DNA from: Microstegium vimineum
Taxonomy: Eukaryota > Streptophyta > Magnoliopsida > Poales > Poaceae
Length of the DNA stretch: 64,000 nt
Assembly (NCBI GenBank): GCA_022036555.1
Contig: CM039130.1
Span: forward strand, 14,833,840 to 14,897,839
Direction: 5' to 3'
This document shows positions 11,082-22,602 of this stretch, piece after piece. Below the pieces are notes generated by a model. That model made no database searches, was not told where the DNA came from, and was given only the letters and a program-made list of their open reading frames with translations. A program made the position numbers and the translations under genes. The first letter of the stretch is position 1. Each line of letters begins with the position of its first letter.

Positions 11082-11799
11082 TAATTCCTTGTACTTCTAT
11101 CAGAGTGTGGTCTGCAATGTTTCATTTGTTCGTTGCATTTGTGAACCTTCTGAGTAGAAAGCTAGAATGGTTTGTTCTCTAGAGTGATGTAAATATCTAG
11201 GATCCCTGTTTGCTCCACATTTCCTGTAATTTGGTTCTGGAATTTTGTGGCAGGTTCTTTGTAAAACCAAAATTCTGTTTTCATTGTTGAGAAAATAATG
11301 TTCAGTTGCTGCCTTCACCAATTGTGCTAACATGCTATTTTCAGGGCTGTTGTTTGTCCTACGTGCTTAGTTTCCATACTAAACCTGGCATTACTTGATA
11401 TCGAATTCTTGGGGAATACAATTCTGTTCAGATTGCCATGTACAAAAGGATGGCATATTGGCATGAGTTTTAGAATGTGCAGAAGTGCAGGTCACGTACC
11501 GCAAAGCTAATGGTGTATGCAATGGGCTACACATCTTCCAAATGTTCTTTGTTTACACAAGCGAGTAGCAGCACAGATTGTTCCCTATAATTATCAAATA
11601 CTGTTAAATTCCACCTGCTTATAGGCGAAGAAATACCAGTAAGTTCCACCTGCTTATAGGCAAAGAAAAGTAGTTATCTGAAGAAGTATGCATTTCACAA
11701 ATCCTTTGTTAAATATGAAAACAATTTACAAGACTTCGATTCTGGAATTGTCTTGTATGTTCTTTGAATACAAAAAATATATCACTCATGAACTATGCC
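11082..11799 (+). other. MinE 3' untranslated and intergenic DNA
   Basis: No gene. The first few hundred bases after the MinE stop are probably 3' UTR (candidate AATAAT poly-A-like signal near 11296). A short imperfect tandem repeat, TTCCACCTGCTTATAGG, occurs twice between about 11610 and 11662. Confidence 0.5.
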
Positions 11800-13280
11800 G
11801 TACATCAATTATCTGAAGGTTCTCACCCTCTTGCTTGACAAGGAGCTTCTCATTGAGCTGCTTAATAAGACTAATCTTCTTGTTGGGGGTGCAACCAGAG
11901 CTTAATAGATTTCAGTGGCTTCCCATCTTCACTTGATAATATCTTCAATGGAACATGACTTAGGGCTCTATCATATATCAAGAGAATTGTTCCTTTACTG
12001 AAATAACAAGCTACCAGTTGTTTGGCCCCCTAAAATACAGTAAGACAGATAAATCCAAAGGAAAGAATGGAAACCTCATATTTATATCCTGCATGCGTTC
12101 ATTCGGTATTGAATATAGAAAGGAATAGTTCTTCAAGTCAAAGGCCTTATAGATACTGCAGATAAAAGAACGACCGGTAGTTCAAAAATTGTTGTGAAAA
12201 ATACCATTTAGTGCAACAAACTGTTTAAGGAGGCATACCCATCAGTTGCTGAATATGTGAGTACTTTGCCATTTACATCATCGAACTCCACAAATACAGA
12301 CCACTTAAAGCTTTCTGATTCAAATAGAGGAAGCCCGGCATCCAACTGATTTCTTCTTATGTACCTTAAAGAACATGAGCCGGTAGACATTGGCAAGTTG
12401 TTTCATGGTTGAAGAACAAATCAATTCAATAGGCGCTTGAATATTTGTATATAGGACCGCGGAGAAACAGTGAATTACATAAAAGCACAACATTCAGTTG
12501 GGTGCTTTTTGAAAAGTCACATACAGCATTAGTGCGTCACACTTAAATTTTAAGAGAAATATGTAGAGCATGCTCCATCTGTCCCTAAATGTTATCGTTT
12601 TCATTCTCCAAGAGCATACTCTATCTGTCCCTAAATGAGTATACTCTATATCTGTTGTTTTCATTTCCCGAGAAACAACTTTGACTAAATATATATTAGC
12701 AAATATTAATATTTACAATACATAATTGGTATTATTAGATAGATATTTAAATTTAGTTTTTTAATATATTTTTTGAGATACAAATATTATATGTATTTTC
12801 TATAAATTGAGTTAAATTTATCGGCACACAAATCGTGGCGATAAATATTTAGGGACAGAGTGAGCACTGATTGCTCGATCGGTGTTGTTCTGAAACTTCA
12901 TTGTGCGGTAACTGATATGCATAAACTGACACAATAATGAGCAAATCGTTGCTCTTTTTGTAGAAAAGGCTCCGAATCACTTCATCTGGGAGTTCAAGAA
13001 AGTTATGCGCTTGCTTATTATTGCAGACAGAAAACAAAATACAAAGGCAGAGGACAGATGACAACCATATTTTTTAACAGATTGTAATTGTATCATGGTT
13101 CATGGACAAAGCCTCATCTTGAGAAAACCTACTTTGGTTAAAAGCAGCAGCAATCCCAGATTGAGCAATGGCAAATATAATATCGTCTGCTGCAACAATC
13201 TCCACAATTTTGGATCTCTTTTTAAGGTAATAATTTAGTTCCACAAATAGGCCGTGCCGTCACCATACGAAGCTCATCCT
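11800..13280 (-). pseudogene. Decayed partial copy of the propeller-type gene
   Basis: Exons 2 to 6 of the gene at 14882-17976 are recognisable here in the same order and strand. Exon-2-like sequence lies at about 13125-13275, exon 3 at 12872-13027 (PDEVIRSLFY conserved), exon 4 at 12235-12366 (YIRRNQLDAG and VEFDDVNGKVLTYSA conserved), exon 5 at 12074-12163 (FDLKNYSFLYSIP) and exon 6 at 11803-11996 (NEKLLVKQ). Exon 1 and exons 7-8 were not found. Lesions: the exon 3 acceptor reads TGCAA instead of TGCAG, exon 6 is frameshifted around the HRNKK equivalent, and a MITE lies in the exon 3-4 intron. It is a dead tandem duplicate, not a second functional gene. Confidence 0.88.
12573..12862. mobile_element. 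Stowaway-like MITE
   Basis: Ends are inverted: CTCCATCTGTCCCTAAATG on the left and CATTTAGGGACAGAGTGAG-like sequence (TATTTAGGGACAGAGTGAG) on the right, each followed inward by TTATCG. The core is AT-rich and about 290 bases. CTCCxTCxGTCCC ends are typical of grass Stowaway elements, but the expected TA duplication is not evident. It lies in an intron of the decayed gene copy. Confidence 0.75.
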
Positions 13281-13592
13281 GCACCAAATGAAGAATTTAA
13301 CGTTAGTGCTAAATAAATACCCTTACAAATCAAAATCCACCTATATACCCTTAGATCCCTCTCATCTGAAGGTAAACGAACAGGGCCTAAATAACAAGTA
13401 AAAGAAGAACATAATGTAGGCACATAGCACGTCATCCAACATGACAAAATAAAATAAAATAAAAAGTGTCTGGAGCTTAGCTGAACAAGAAAACACGTGC
13501 GTAGTTGAAATGATCGTTGCAGGTCACTTGACATGTTTTATTTCGAACGACTCAATAAAAATTCAGTCTTAACGATAATCTAGGTAGCTATA

Positions 13593-13785
13593 GGGTCTGT
13601 TTGGGACTGCTCCACAAACTCTGCTCTATAAACTCCACTATGGAGCAGCTCCACAAAAAATTAGAGTTAGTGGAGTACCTGCTCTCATAACTCCACTTTT
13701 TTTTTGGAGTTGTGTGCGCGGAGCTAAAACCGTTTATCTAGAAAACATAAAGTAGAGCTGAAAAACGGAGCAGTCCCAAACAGCT
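13593..13785. mobile_element. MITE with GGGTCTGTTTGGGACTGC ends
   Basis: The left end GGTCTGTTTGGGACTGCTCC is matched in inverted form by GGAGCAGTCCCAAACAG on the right. The body of about 190 bases has further internal complementarity built from AACTCCAC and GTGGAG words, so it could fold as a hairpin. The superfamily (hAT or PIF) cannot be settled because no clean target duplication is visible. Confidence 0.7.
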
Positions 13786-13833
13786 CCATAGTGGTGGGCG
13801 GACAGGTCGTCTGTTTTACCTAGAGCTGCATGA

Positions 13834-13878
13834 CGAGTTTGTTGAGATGGAACCCGTGACAGTTGCCGTGTGAAGCTC
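13834..13878 (+). pseudogene. Scrap of a second MinE copy
   Basis: GAGTTTGTTGAGATGGAA matches MinE 10851-10868 with one mismatch. It is followed by GTGACAGTTGCCGTG and GTGTGAAGC, which match MinE sequence around 10930-10955 after collapse of the DNA between. Only about 45 bases remain, in MinE order and strand. It sits between the decayed and intact copies of the propeller-type gene, where a duplicated MinE/propeller unit would put it. Confidence 0.6.
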
Positions 13879-13879
13879 G

Positions 13880-14881
13880 GGGTTGTTTTTAATATATAAC
13901 GAAAATTCACACTAAAAACTAGTAAAAAATAAACTAATCAAAACTCCTGTTACCTAAAACATGTTTATATATTTTAGAGATCCAAACAACCGCGAAGAGT
14001 ACTGATGCAAATGCAGTGGAGGCAAAGCGAGCAACCCGCTTTGGATACTGTGTTATGATTTTTCTTTTAAAAAAATATGGGCTTCTTCGATAGCTCCTGA
14101 CAGAAACCCAAATAAATCGTCCAATAATAGCATAGCACAAGGCCTGAAGCTCAAACAAACTGAAAATTCGAACCCAACGACAATTTTCATCTTCCAGAGT
14201 GCACTTCTGCATTTTCATCTAGTTTTTTGTTTTAGAGCAGCAATGTGAAGTGCCAGCTTCTCTGAAGAAACAAATTGTTTTTTTTTTTATGAAACATCAA
14301 GTTACTGTCTAGCATTCGCCATTTTCGGACACTTCAGTATACTGAGATTACTTGATACTAGTATTATTCCTAGGGCCAAAATATGGTGGATTTCTTCCAT
14401 ACATTTCAGCATACTTAGGTCAATCAGGTATTGATTAACCGATAATAAAAGGTGGATCATCCAAAGGCTTAAAAAACGATTATTCAGCAGCTACATACAG
14501 CCACAACTAACTGAAATTGCAAGTACTGACAACAATGCCCTCAACAAAACACAATCATTTCACCGACCTCTACTGTTTCACATGAAAATAACAATAACAT
14601 GGACAGAAGGTCAGAGCTCCAGGTCTTCACTTTCTTGCTGCCAGAAACTTGGCTGGATATATCGAGCAAAGTTAGATTTGGAGGCTAATTTCTATGTTAC
14701 TTGAACAAGGTAGATGAACAAAAGATATTTACATGAACACTTTGCATTCACAATTGCTCAAGGAAACACATTCTATTGCCAAATACAAAAGCTAGGTGAG
14801 CCCCAAGCCAGGGATTATACAGAATGCAGTCAAGCTAACCAAGTCAAATCAAAAGGGCGAAATGTATGCACATGTTACTAC
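13880..14881. other. Intergenic AT-rich DNA
   Basis: I see no gene here. It lies between the MinE scrap and the 3' end of the propeller-type gene and probably includes that gene's 3' UTR (minus strand, below 14882). The open frame that starts at 14714 on the plus strand is antisense to the last exon. Confidence 0.4.
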
Positions 14882-17800
14882 CTAGTTAGACCATACATGC
14901 ACCAGTCCATGACTGTTGCCGGTGTAGATCTCGTTCCTGTCCTCATCATAAAACAGTGCCGTGACATCCTCCAGAGCTTCTGGAACGGTGCTCCAGACCG
15001 AGGACGACCGCTTGTTGCGACCATTTCTGCGAGGGGCGCACTTAGGGTAGGATCATTGGCAGTAATCTTCGCAATACACTTGCCAGTCATAATCTCGCTC
15101 ATGTTGATGGATCCAACTGGAATAACTGCAGATGAGACCAGTGTCAATATTATTTCCTGCTGATAGTATAAATCAAGGAAGATTTCTACAATGCAGTTCA
15201 CACTTATGATCTGGTCAAATTCATGATCTTGTAATGATGCCTGACATGTATCAGCCTATATTCAAGGTTGCAATCATCCAGTATGTTGATATCAGAGGCT
15301 AGTTGAAAAGGCCAGTGTATAAAAAAAGAAAAAATCCACTGGGGAAATCTAAATAAACTGTGCAAACTAAATACTGAGGAAATGGTCAGGGTTTGAGTAC
15401 TGCACCTGTACCATCCTCAGCGACTGCTTCGGATTTGCAGTATGAGATAATAAGATCCTGATCGCTAGTGATGTAAATATTGTTGGTGCTACAATCATGA
15501 TGCCAAAGCAAATGGTCTTCAAATGAAGTCACAAGCTCTCCTCGGAAGTTCCATACAGCGACTGCTCTGTTTCGGAATGTCAAGAACAGATTGTTCTCAT
15601 ATAGAAAAATGAATGCTGAAGGTGTCATAAACTTGGAGACACTGACTTCAATTAGCTCAGAACTCCGCACCTTCAAAACACAGACCATAAAATCATTAGA
15701 CCTTCAAACAGTAAGGATTACAGTAAGAAAAATAAAATTCTGTCCAAAAAACCGTACATCAAGTATCTGAAAGTTTTCATCCTCTTGCTTGACAAGGAGC
15801 TTCTCATTGAACTGCTCAATGAAATCAATTTTCTTGTTGCGGTGCAACAAGTGCTTAAAAAATTTCAGTGGTTTTCCATCTTCAATTGATAATATCTTCA
15901 ATGGAACGTAACTTGGTGTTCTGTCGTATATCAAGAGCATGATTCCTGGACTGAAATTTAAAATAACAAGTCAACATTTGAACACCCTCCCCTTCCCTCT
16001 TTATAAATTACAGGAAATTAGATATAACCGAGGAAAAGAGCACAAACCTGATCTTTATCTCCTGCACATTTTCATCTGGTATCGAATATAGGAAGGAGTA
16101 GTTCTTCAAGTCAAATACCTTATATATACTGCAGATAAATGGACAACCATTACAACATTATTATTGTGAAAACACCATTTAGTGCCCTTAACCATTAGAA
16201 TGCATACCCATCCTGTGCTGAATATGTTAGTACTTTTCCATTCACATCATCGAACTCCACAAATCCAGGCCATTTCAGAGACTCTGATTCAAAGAGGGGA
16301 AACCCAGCATCTAACTGATTCCTTCTAATATACCTGCAAGAACATTTAAATAAAAAAATATATATTAGTTGATGCCAAGAATTTTAGTAAGCTGCAGCAT
16401 TAAAAAACTAACTACATAAAAGGATACTATTCATAGGGTGTTTCATGAAAATAGCATCACAGAAAAATATGAGAGGAACTTCTGGAGCATGCTTTCTTAC
16501 TCAATCGGGGTTGTTCTGCACTTCAATGTGCTGAAATTGTCAAATGCATAAACTGAAACAGTAATAAGGGAATCATTATTCTTGTTGTAGAACAAGCTCC
16601 GAATCACTTCATCTGGGCTCAAATTCAAGAAGGCTATGCGCTTGTTTGTTACTGCAGACACAAAGTACAAACACGTGTCAGAAGACAGCATTTCATTATC
16701 AGATTGTGTAACATACTCCCTCCGTCCGAAAAATAAACTAGCATTCTAGAAGTAGCATTTTCAGAACACCTACCACGGTTAAAAGCAGCACAAAGCCCGG
16801 AATTAGCAAGGGCAAATATGATATCCTTAGCTGCAACAATCTCAATAATTTTGGATCTTCTTTTAAGAAACTGCAGCTTCACGAATAGATGAGCATTGTC
16901 ATCATATGTATCGAACTCCTCCTGCACAAACGATGGATTATGATGTCAATGCTAAATGTATTGAGATAGTTCATGGCAAAAGGAACAACTAATCGAACTT
17001 TTTAATTAACTCAGAAGACATGTCGGATTCAATAAATCTACACACTGGTAAAAGTGACATTGTTCCTAGATGCTGCAACCCACCCACATTTTTCACCCAA
17101 AATTCAGTACAAATACAGCCATTCGAACTTGATCCAAACCCCTAAGAATTCAGGAAAGGCGTCTACAGATCATCAAGCACGGTTAACAAAAATACAGGCA
17201 ATGATGCATATGTATAGAAGAAAACATGGTAATGTGTACAAACCTGAAATGTTCATTGCAGGTTCACATTTAGTTTAAATTACAGACAAAAAAAAAGAGC
17301 CTAAAGCTATATCCAAAAGCCCCAATTCTAAACAAACAACGACCCAGAAGCTTGTAGCAATGCTGCACGCACCAAAGAAAACATGGCTCAACCAACAACC
17401 GAAGCCTCCACACACAAGCCCTGAAACTGAAATGCATCCCATTTGGCTGAAAGACGAGCCCTTTCGTAAAAAACCAAACAATTGGGGGATCCACAAGACG
17501 AAATGTTTCTGCTCTACGGAATAAAATTTGCCGCCTAGCACAAACGGTACAGGCAAGAGAGAACATTTCCCAGCCACAACCACCCTTCATTTTCCGCCGA
17601 TTTGACCCCACGCGCCACCGACACCGGAGCATAACCCTAGCCTGACCGCCCGCCCTCACCAGACACACCAACACCCAAACCCGGAGGGGCAGCGCGCGAG
17701 CGCACGGACGCCAGAGGCGCCGTTACGTACCTGGAGCTGCATGTTCCGGAAGCGCTCGGGCACGGCGGCGGCGGGGCCGCCGCCGCGCGTGGCGAGCTGG

Positions 17801-17976
17801 CGGCCCCCGATCTCGCGGCGCTGCAGCTTGGCGGCGGAGTTGAAGACGGGGGCCTCCATCCGGCGCTTCCGCCCCCCGGGCCCGGCCGCGCCCCCGGCGC
17901 CATCGCCGTCGGCGCCCCGCCGGCGCGCCGTGACGCGGAGGCGCACCCGCAGCTGCGACCGCTTCGGCCTGTCCAT
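14882..17976 (-). CDS. Conserved plant beta-propeller-like protein, eight exons, C-terminal frameshift
   Basis: Exons on the minus strand are 17976-17731, 16921-16774, 16651-16501, 16333-16208, 16128-16048, 15950-15758, 15670-15406 and 15125-14882. All junctions are GT/AG and the phases agree. About 484 residues are expected. Residues 1-82 are basic and Gly/Ala-rich; the rest resembles repeated beta-blades of WD40/YVTN type (VYKVFDLKN-like, VAVWNFRGELVTSFEDH, ending NEIYTGNSHGLVHVWSN). I recognise a conserved plant family but no established function. In exon 8 the frame entering from exon 7 runs to a stop at 14878-14880. The conserved C-terminal strand ALEDVTALFYDEDRNEIY instead lies in another frame reached by one extra base near 15035-15045. 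That is either a real lesion or a consensus error. A candidate Pack-MULE sits 128 bases upstream of the ATG, and a decayed copy lies downstream. Confidence 0.82.
16712..16742. repeat. Single Stowaway-type terminus in intron 2
   Basis: TACTCCCTCCGTCCGAAAAA is a grass Stowaway-type terminal sequence. No matching inverted partner was found in the intron, so this is a truncated MITE relic. Confidence 0.5.
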
Positions 17977-18103
17977 CCACCGCCCGTCGGCCTCCTTGTT
18001 AAGCTCCCGTGCTGGATCTGGGGAGGACCCGCCCAGAGGAGGCAGGTCCGCGGTGGTTGTAGGGGCCTAGGGTTCGGGAAGGAGGTCGCCGGGTCGGGAT
18101 CGA

Positions 18104-19321
18104 TGAGAAATTGGCTAGGATTCCAAACATTGAGTTAGGACTCATAACGTTTGATTCTCTTTAATAGCACTATAAACTATTACAATAAACTCTAATAATA
18201 TTTTAGATTATTTTAATCTCTTTTAACATCTAAATACATATATTTATTCCTCTCATAACCATTTTACTCTTCCGTGTTTTAAATGTGATTATTGTATCGT
18301 TTTGAGAAAAAAAAAGAACAGTGGCTGGCTGCTTGCTTCCCACGGTCCTTGGCCTTGGTTGGCTGGTCACGGCGGCGAGAGGGTTTCGTCGTGTGCCTCC
18401 CGCAGCATCCTGAAGACGCTCTCGGCGGCGATGCAGTGGGTCTTGTCCGAGTGGACAAGGAGCGATAGGCGCCGGAACTCCTTGACGGCGTCCTGTGTGG
18501 CAGCGTCGGCGGCGGCGGCGCCTCGAGGCCTATGCCAAGGACTGCGCGCCAGCCACCGCCGTGGAGGCGGACCTCGTACGCCACGAGCGCATTGTCCACG
18601 CCTGGGATCGATGGACAGAGTAGCTTCGCCCTTGTTGGCCAGCCTGTGCGCAGATTCCGGTCATGTTGCGCAGAGTGGAGAGAGAGGGTAGAGTCACGCT
18701 GCAGATTCCGGTCTTGGCACAGGAGGCGGTACTACTGTGTGCCGCCGTGCGGGCATGGAGGAGGTGCTGCAGAGCTTGAAGTAGAGATACACGGATTGCC
18801 AAGCCAGCGCCCAACACTTGTATGTGTTTTGCATTTGGCAAGAACAAAGTTTGCCCCACCTAAAATTTTGAGCGTGCTCCGCCACTGGTCACAAGCAGCA
18901 AGGGCCGCGGCCACCAGGGCACCAGGCTGTGCCGCCCGTGCGGGATCGTCGGCAGGCGGTTCTTCTCCATCCATGGAGGGCGACAGTGTGGGTAGGTGTA
19001 GAGGAGTGAAAGGCGGCGGCGTGGAGGAGTGAAGGGCGGCGCAGCGTGGAAGAGTGATGTGTGGCGGCGGGACGAACAGGTCGCGTGAGAAAGATGAACA
19101 TGTCACACGAGGGAGTAGAAGCAGATGCTGAATCGGTCTTGTGTAAAGGCAATACGGTTATTATCAGAAAATACATGTATTTGGGAGATGAGAAAAATAG
19201 TTAAATGTATCAAAATGTCATTAGAGCTTATAAATAACGTTTGGAGTTCTATTTGGGAGAAACCAATGTTAAGAGTCCTATTATAAAGAAATCAGTTGTT
19301 TGGAGTCCTAGCCATTTTCTC
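18104..19321. mobile_element. Candidate Pack-MULE with captured gene fragment
   Basis: The left end GAGAAATTGGCTAGGATTCC is matched in inverted form by the right end (reverse complement GAGAAAATGGCTAGGACTCC). Weaker AT-rich similarity continues inward for about 150 bases. A GGATCGA word abuts both sides, consistent with an eroded 8-9-bp target duplication (CGGGATCGA on the left, CGGATCGA on the right). The GC-rich interior holds a broken J-domain and no transposase. Terminal repeats around gene scraps define Pack-MULEs. It is inserted 128 bases upstream of the propeller-type gene's ATG, so it split that promoter. Exact ends are uncertain by a few bases. Confidence 0.65.
18367..18600 (-). pseudogene. 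J-domain (DnaJ-like) fragment inside the Pack-MULE
   Basis: One minus-strand frame reads DAVKEFRRLSLLVHSDK followed by AESVFRMLREAHDETLSPP and a stop at 18369-18367. This matches helices II-III of a plant J-domain (VKKQYRKLALLLHPDK, AEGAFKLVSEAW), but HPD is altered to HSD. Upstream, the GWRAVLGIGLEA segment (family DWYAVLG) is in a different frame, with the shift in a run of GCC codons. Without HPD and with the frame broken it cannot be a working Hsp70 co-chaperone. It is captured host sequence. Confidence 0.72.
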
Positions 19322-20423
19322 GGATCGAGGGGAGAGACGAGAGAGAGGGAGAGGATGGTTGAAGGGAAAGGTTCAGGTGGTTGTGTGGGAGACAGAGAGA
19401 GAGTGTGCGCCCGTGGCAATGTTGGGCGAGTTGGTGGGATCCACATGGCAGCCAGGCACGGTGTTTAATGTTTCTTTTCCCGTGGTCACTGCGATCGATT
19501 CAGGTTATGTTTGAATGATTGAATCATGGATAATAAAGTTTTTAGATTTATAAATTAATAAAAAGACTTTTATTATACCCCGTTTGTTACAACTTGGACA
19601 CAAGCTACGTGAAGATATTTTTTGGATGCACATATATCTCTCTTAAATTATATGTTTGAAATGTATTTGAATTAATTTCTATACCAATCCACTTCAATTC
19701 ACGTGATTTGAGATAGATACATGCGTATCCAAATAATACCGAAAGGAGGGCGTGGCGACTGTAACTTTAATCTAGCACTCTTGAATTTTCGCAAAAAAAA
19801 AATCTAGCACTCTTGAAGACGGAAAAGCTAACTTTAATCATTTTTCTATAGAAGAGAAAAAAATAACTCTTGATCAAGAGCTAAGCACATATTTCAATGT
19901 TACGTGAGTGCCACATGAGATTATCCATATTAAAAGTTATGTGTTAAAGTTAACACTACTGAAGAAGTTGGTTTAAAACTAATAATTAGCTTTCACTGTT
20001 GTGGTGTCTTGAGGAGCACGACGATAGATAGGGTTTTAGGTGAGATGAGCACAGCGGCGAGGGATGGTCGACAACATGGGAGCTAGGTGATTAGGTGTGG
20101 CAACCAGAAGAACCATACAGTTCTAGGAGTTATGTGAGTAAGTGATCGTAGAAGGAGACGAAAAACAAGAGGTAAATTTGTCTTTTGGCCACATGAAACG
20201 AAACTTTAGACTACTTCAGCTGACTTTGTGGTGAAATGATCTAATAGACTTTTGGGTAGTTGACAAAAGTTCAGACACTATTTTAGACCACATATTTAGA
20301 GATTTAAGAGCTAAAGTTTGGTGGCTAAAATTTAGAGAAAGTGGTTTAAATAGAACCTTAATTTAAACATATCTAAAGTTTGTGAGATTGACTGCAATGT
20401 GTTTGCATTAACAAAGTTATGGG
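19322..20423. other. Intergenic DNA, probable former promoter of the propeller-type gene
   Basis: No gene seen. The part next to 19322 begins GGATCGAGGGGAGAG with GA-rich sequence and may be the original upstream flank of the propeller-type gene. CTAGCACTCTTGAA occurs twice around 19772 and 19804, on either side of a short A-run. The rest is AT-rich and MITE-like without clear ends. Confidence 0.4.
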
Positions 20424-22134
20424 TGTTGGTATTTCTTATGACTATTGGATAAATCCACAAGCGCACAGATTATACCGTTGTAGCACTTCACCTAGGAATA
20501 TTCTAAGGTATCGTAATTTATATTTTCTCAAGGGAAAGCTGGGTTAGAAATAATAATTGGATAGAGATCATAGAGAGCACCTCAACTTAGTATCAACTAA
20601 TATAGGGGGGGTAAACGATATATGTGATAGGAAGAGTTGATGAATGAATAAGCCAAGGTAAATGATACTTAGAACGGACTAGATAGAATAGCTAGGTGGG
20701 AGGACAACGGGAGAGTAAAGGGACTCCTGTGTAATTCACTCTACTTCAATATACTTAGCCAATTAACTAGTCTAAACACTATAGTTTGCCTCCTCAATAC
20801 AAGTATGCTAGGCGAGGGGATAGATCAGTAGGAGGACAAAACTTCTACCGGACCGCGCCCTCTTCTTACGGGGGCCTTACCTTTTAAGAATTTGCCTAAA
20901 AATACGTGGTGGAATACAAAGACTAGACGGGACTGTCACTCTCTTGCTAGCTACCACAACTATCCGTGCAACAAGCGGTAACCAAGGATAAGGTGATGTA
21001 TAAGCACCACGCTTAAACACAACTTATTACTTTGACTACGATTTATAATCAAAGCATCCTATGACAGACAATGATCGCATAGGGAAAGGCCACAAGGATC
21101 ACAGACTATTGATGTAAAGGCTATTAAAGAGCAAAAGCATATAACAATACTATATCTAGTATAGTAATGCTCAAACTAAATACTAAGTAAAGTAGAGAGA
21201 AAAGTAATATATAGAATAAGATAAAGTCTTACAAAGAAGGAAAGATACAAGAGTTATACCAGACTTTCCAGAAGACGACTCTGGAAATCTCGAGCGTAGC
21301 TCGACTCAACTCTAACTCCCACTCTAGACTAAACTACTAGAACAATCTAAGGAATAGAGCTTGTAGGCTTCTTCACCATGTGTAGAGAGGGAGATATGAG
21401 CCTCTATTTATAGTGGGAGGTGGAGTAGGGGCTACTCCATCGCCACATCAGCGATCCAGGGGGCTTCAATCCTCCACCCTTGGATTCAACCGACCTTGAA
21501 CCACCTTTGAATGGATGGTGTTGATTTCCAACATGTGTGAGTGGGTATGGCGGTTGGCAGGAGGTGAACCGACCTAGGGGGTGGTCGGCCAACCCCCCCT
21601 ATGGCCTGTGGGCCACCCTCTGGTCTTCTAGATGCAGCCCCACTGGTCAGGGACCAAGCGGGGGCCTGGTGGGCCCAGGTGATGGTCGGCCAACCCCCCC
21701 CCCCTTGGGGGCTCTGGCCCACCTCAGCCTTTCAGGTGCTGGTCCCACTTGTCATTGGTGTTAGATGTTGGTCCTGAGGTAGTTGTCACGTTTATCTCCT
21801 TAGTGTGGGCCTATGGATCCATGTGCTTCGCATGTGAAACGTTGGGAGAAAGCACAGAGTGATCCAAGGGTTGAAATTCACTCTAAAGTGCTTCTCCTGG
21901 ATCATGGCTAAGAGGGGAGAGCTGGTGGGCCCATAGGGTGGTCGGGCGACCCCCTATGTGGGTCCCACTGGCTCTCCTTTGCTCCATTTCTTCATTCCTG
22001 TATCACATACTTCATGGACATGTGGAACTAGTTATTTGATAAAGTATGCTCATGATGTGATTGTTTTATCCTTGATCCCGATGTTGTTGGCAGCATTTTA
22101 GTTATGTAAAAATGCATCATTGTTGGTGCCAACA
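20424..22134 (-). mobile_element. 3' LTR of an Athila-like gypsy element
   Basis: The block has TGTTGGTATT at the left and GGTGCCAACA at the right (inverted TGTTGG/CCAACA). On the minus strand it starts at 22134 directly after AAGCTTGGGGGATCTTG, a polypurine tract, so it is a 3' LTR. A TATA box, CTATAAATAGAGG, lies on the minus strand near 21413. The AAGCGCACAGATTATACC-type text near the left end resembles other grass Athila LTRs, including the one at 61315-62718. GTCGGCCAACCCCCC recurs within it. Confidence 0.72.
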
Positions 22135-22225
22135 AGATCCCCCAAGCTTAACCTTTGCTCGTCCCGAGCAAACAATTAAACTTAGCTCGATGGATCAAGA
22201 GTTGCTATTATGCTTCATATTTCAA

Positions 22226-22602
22226 GAGTACTAAATCTACAACAATCATACTTCTCTTTTGAATGGAAAAATTAGCAATAAAGACTCACCCATATTACCT
22301 TAGTCCTTCATAGGGCTTGTAGCTTTATCCTTTGTCTTGGGAAGTTGAGAGATAGAACAACTTGACTTGAGCACTAGTTTTCTCATTCTTTCACAAGTTT
22401 CATATCGGAGGTTTAGAGTACTAAATCTACAACAATCATACTTCTCTTTTGAATGAAAAAATTAGCAATAAAGACTCACTCATATTACCTTAATCCTTCA
22501 TGGGGCTTGTAGCTTTATCCTTTGTCTTGGGAAGTTGAGAGATAGAACAACTTGACTTGAGCACTAGTTTTCTCATTCTTTCACAAGTTTCATATCAGAG
22601 GT
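22226..22602. repeat. Tandem duplication, period about 190 bases
   Basis: ACTAAATCTACAACAATC at about 22229 recurs at about 22419. The two units stay nearly identical through ACAAGTTTCATATC(G/A)GAGGT. The second copy is broken by the gypsy insertion at 22603, exactly after GAGGT. Confidence 0.85.

Noticed and set aside
14714..15163. 149-codon plus-strand frame
   Set aside because: Antisense to the last exon of the propeller-type gene, which has conserved protein sequence on the other strand.
17656..18070. Alternative frames in the GC-rich first exon region
   Set aside because: Only the frame starting at 17976 splices in phase into exon 2.
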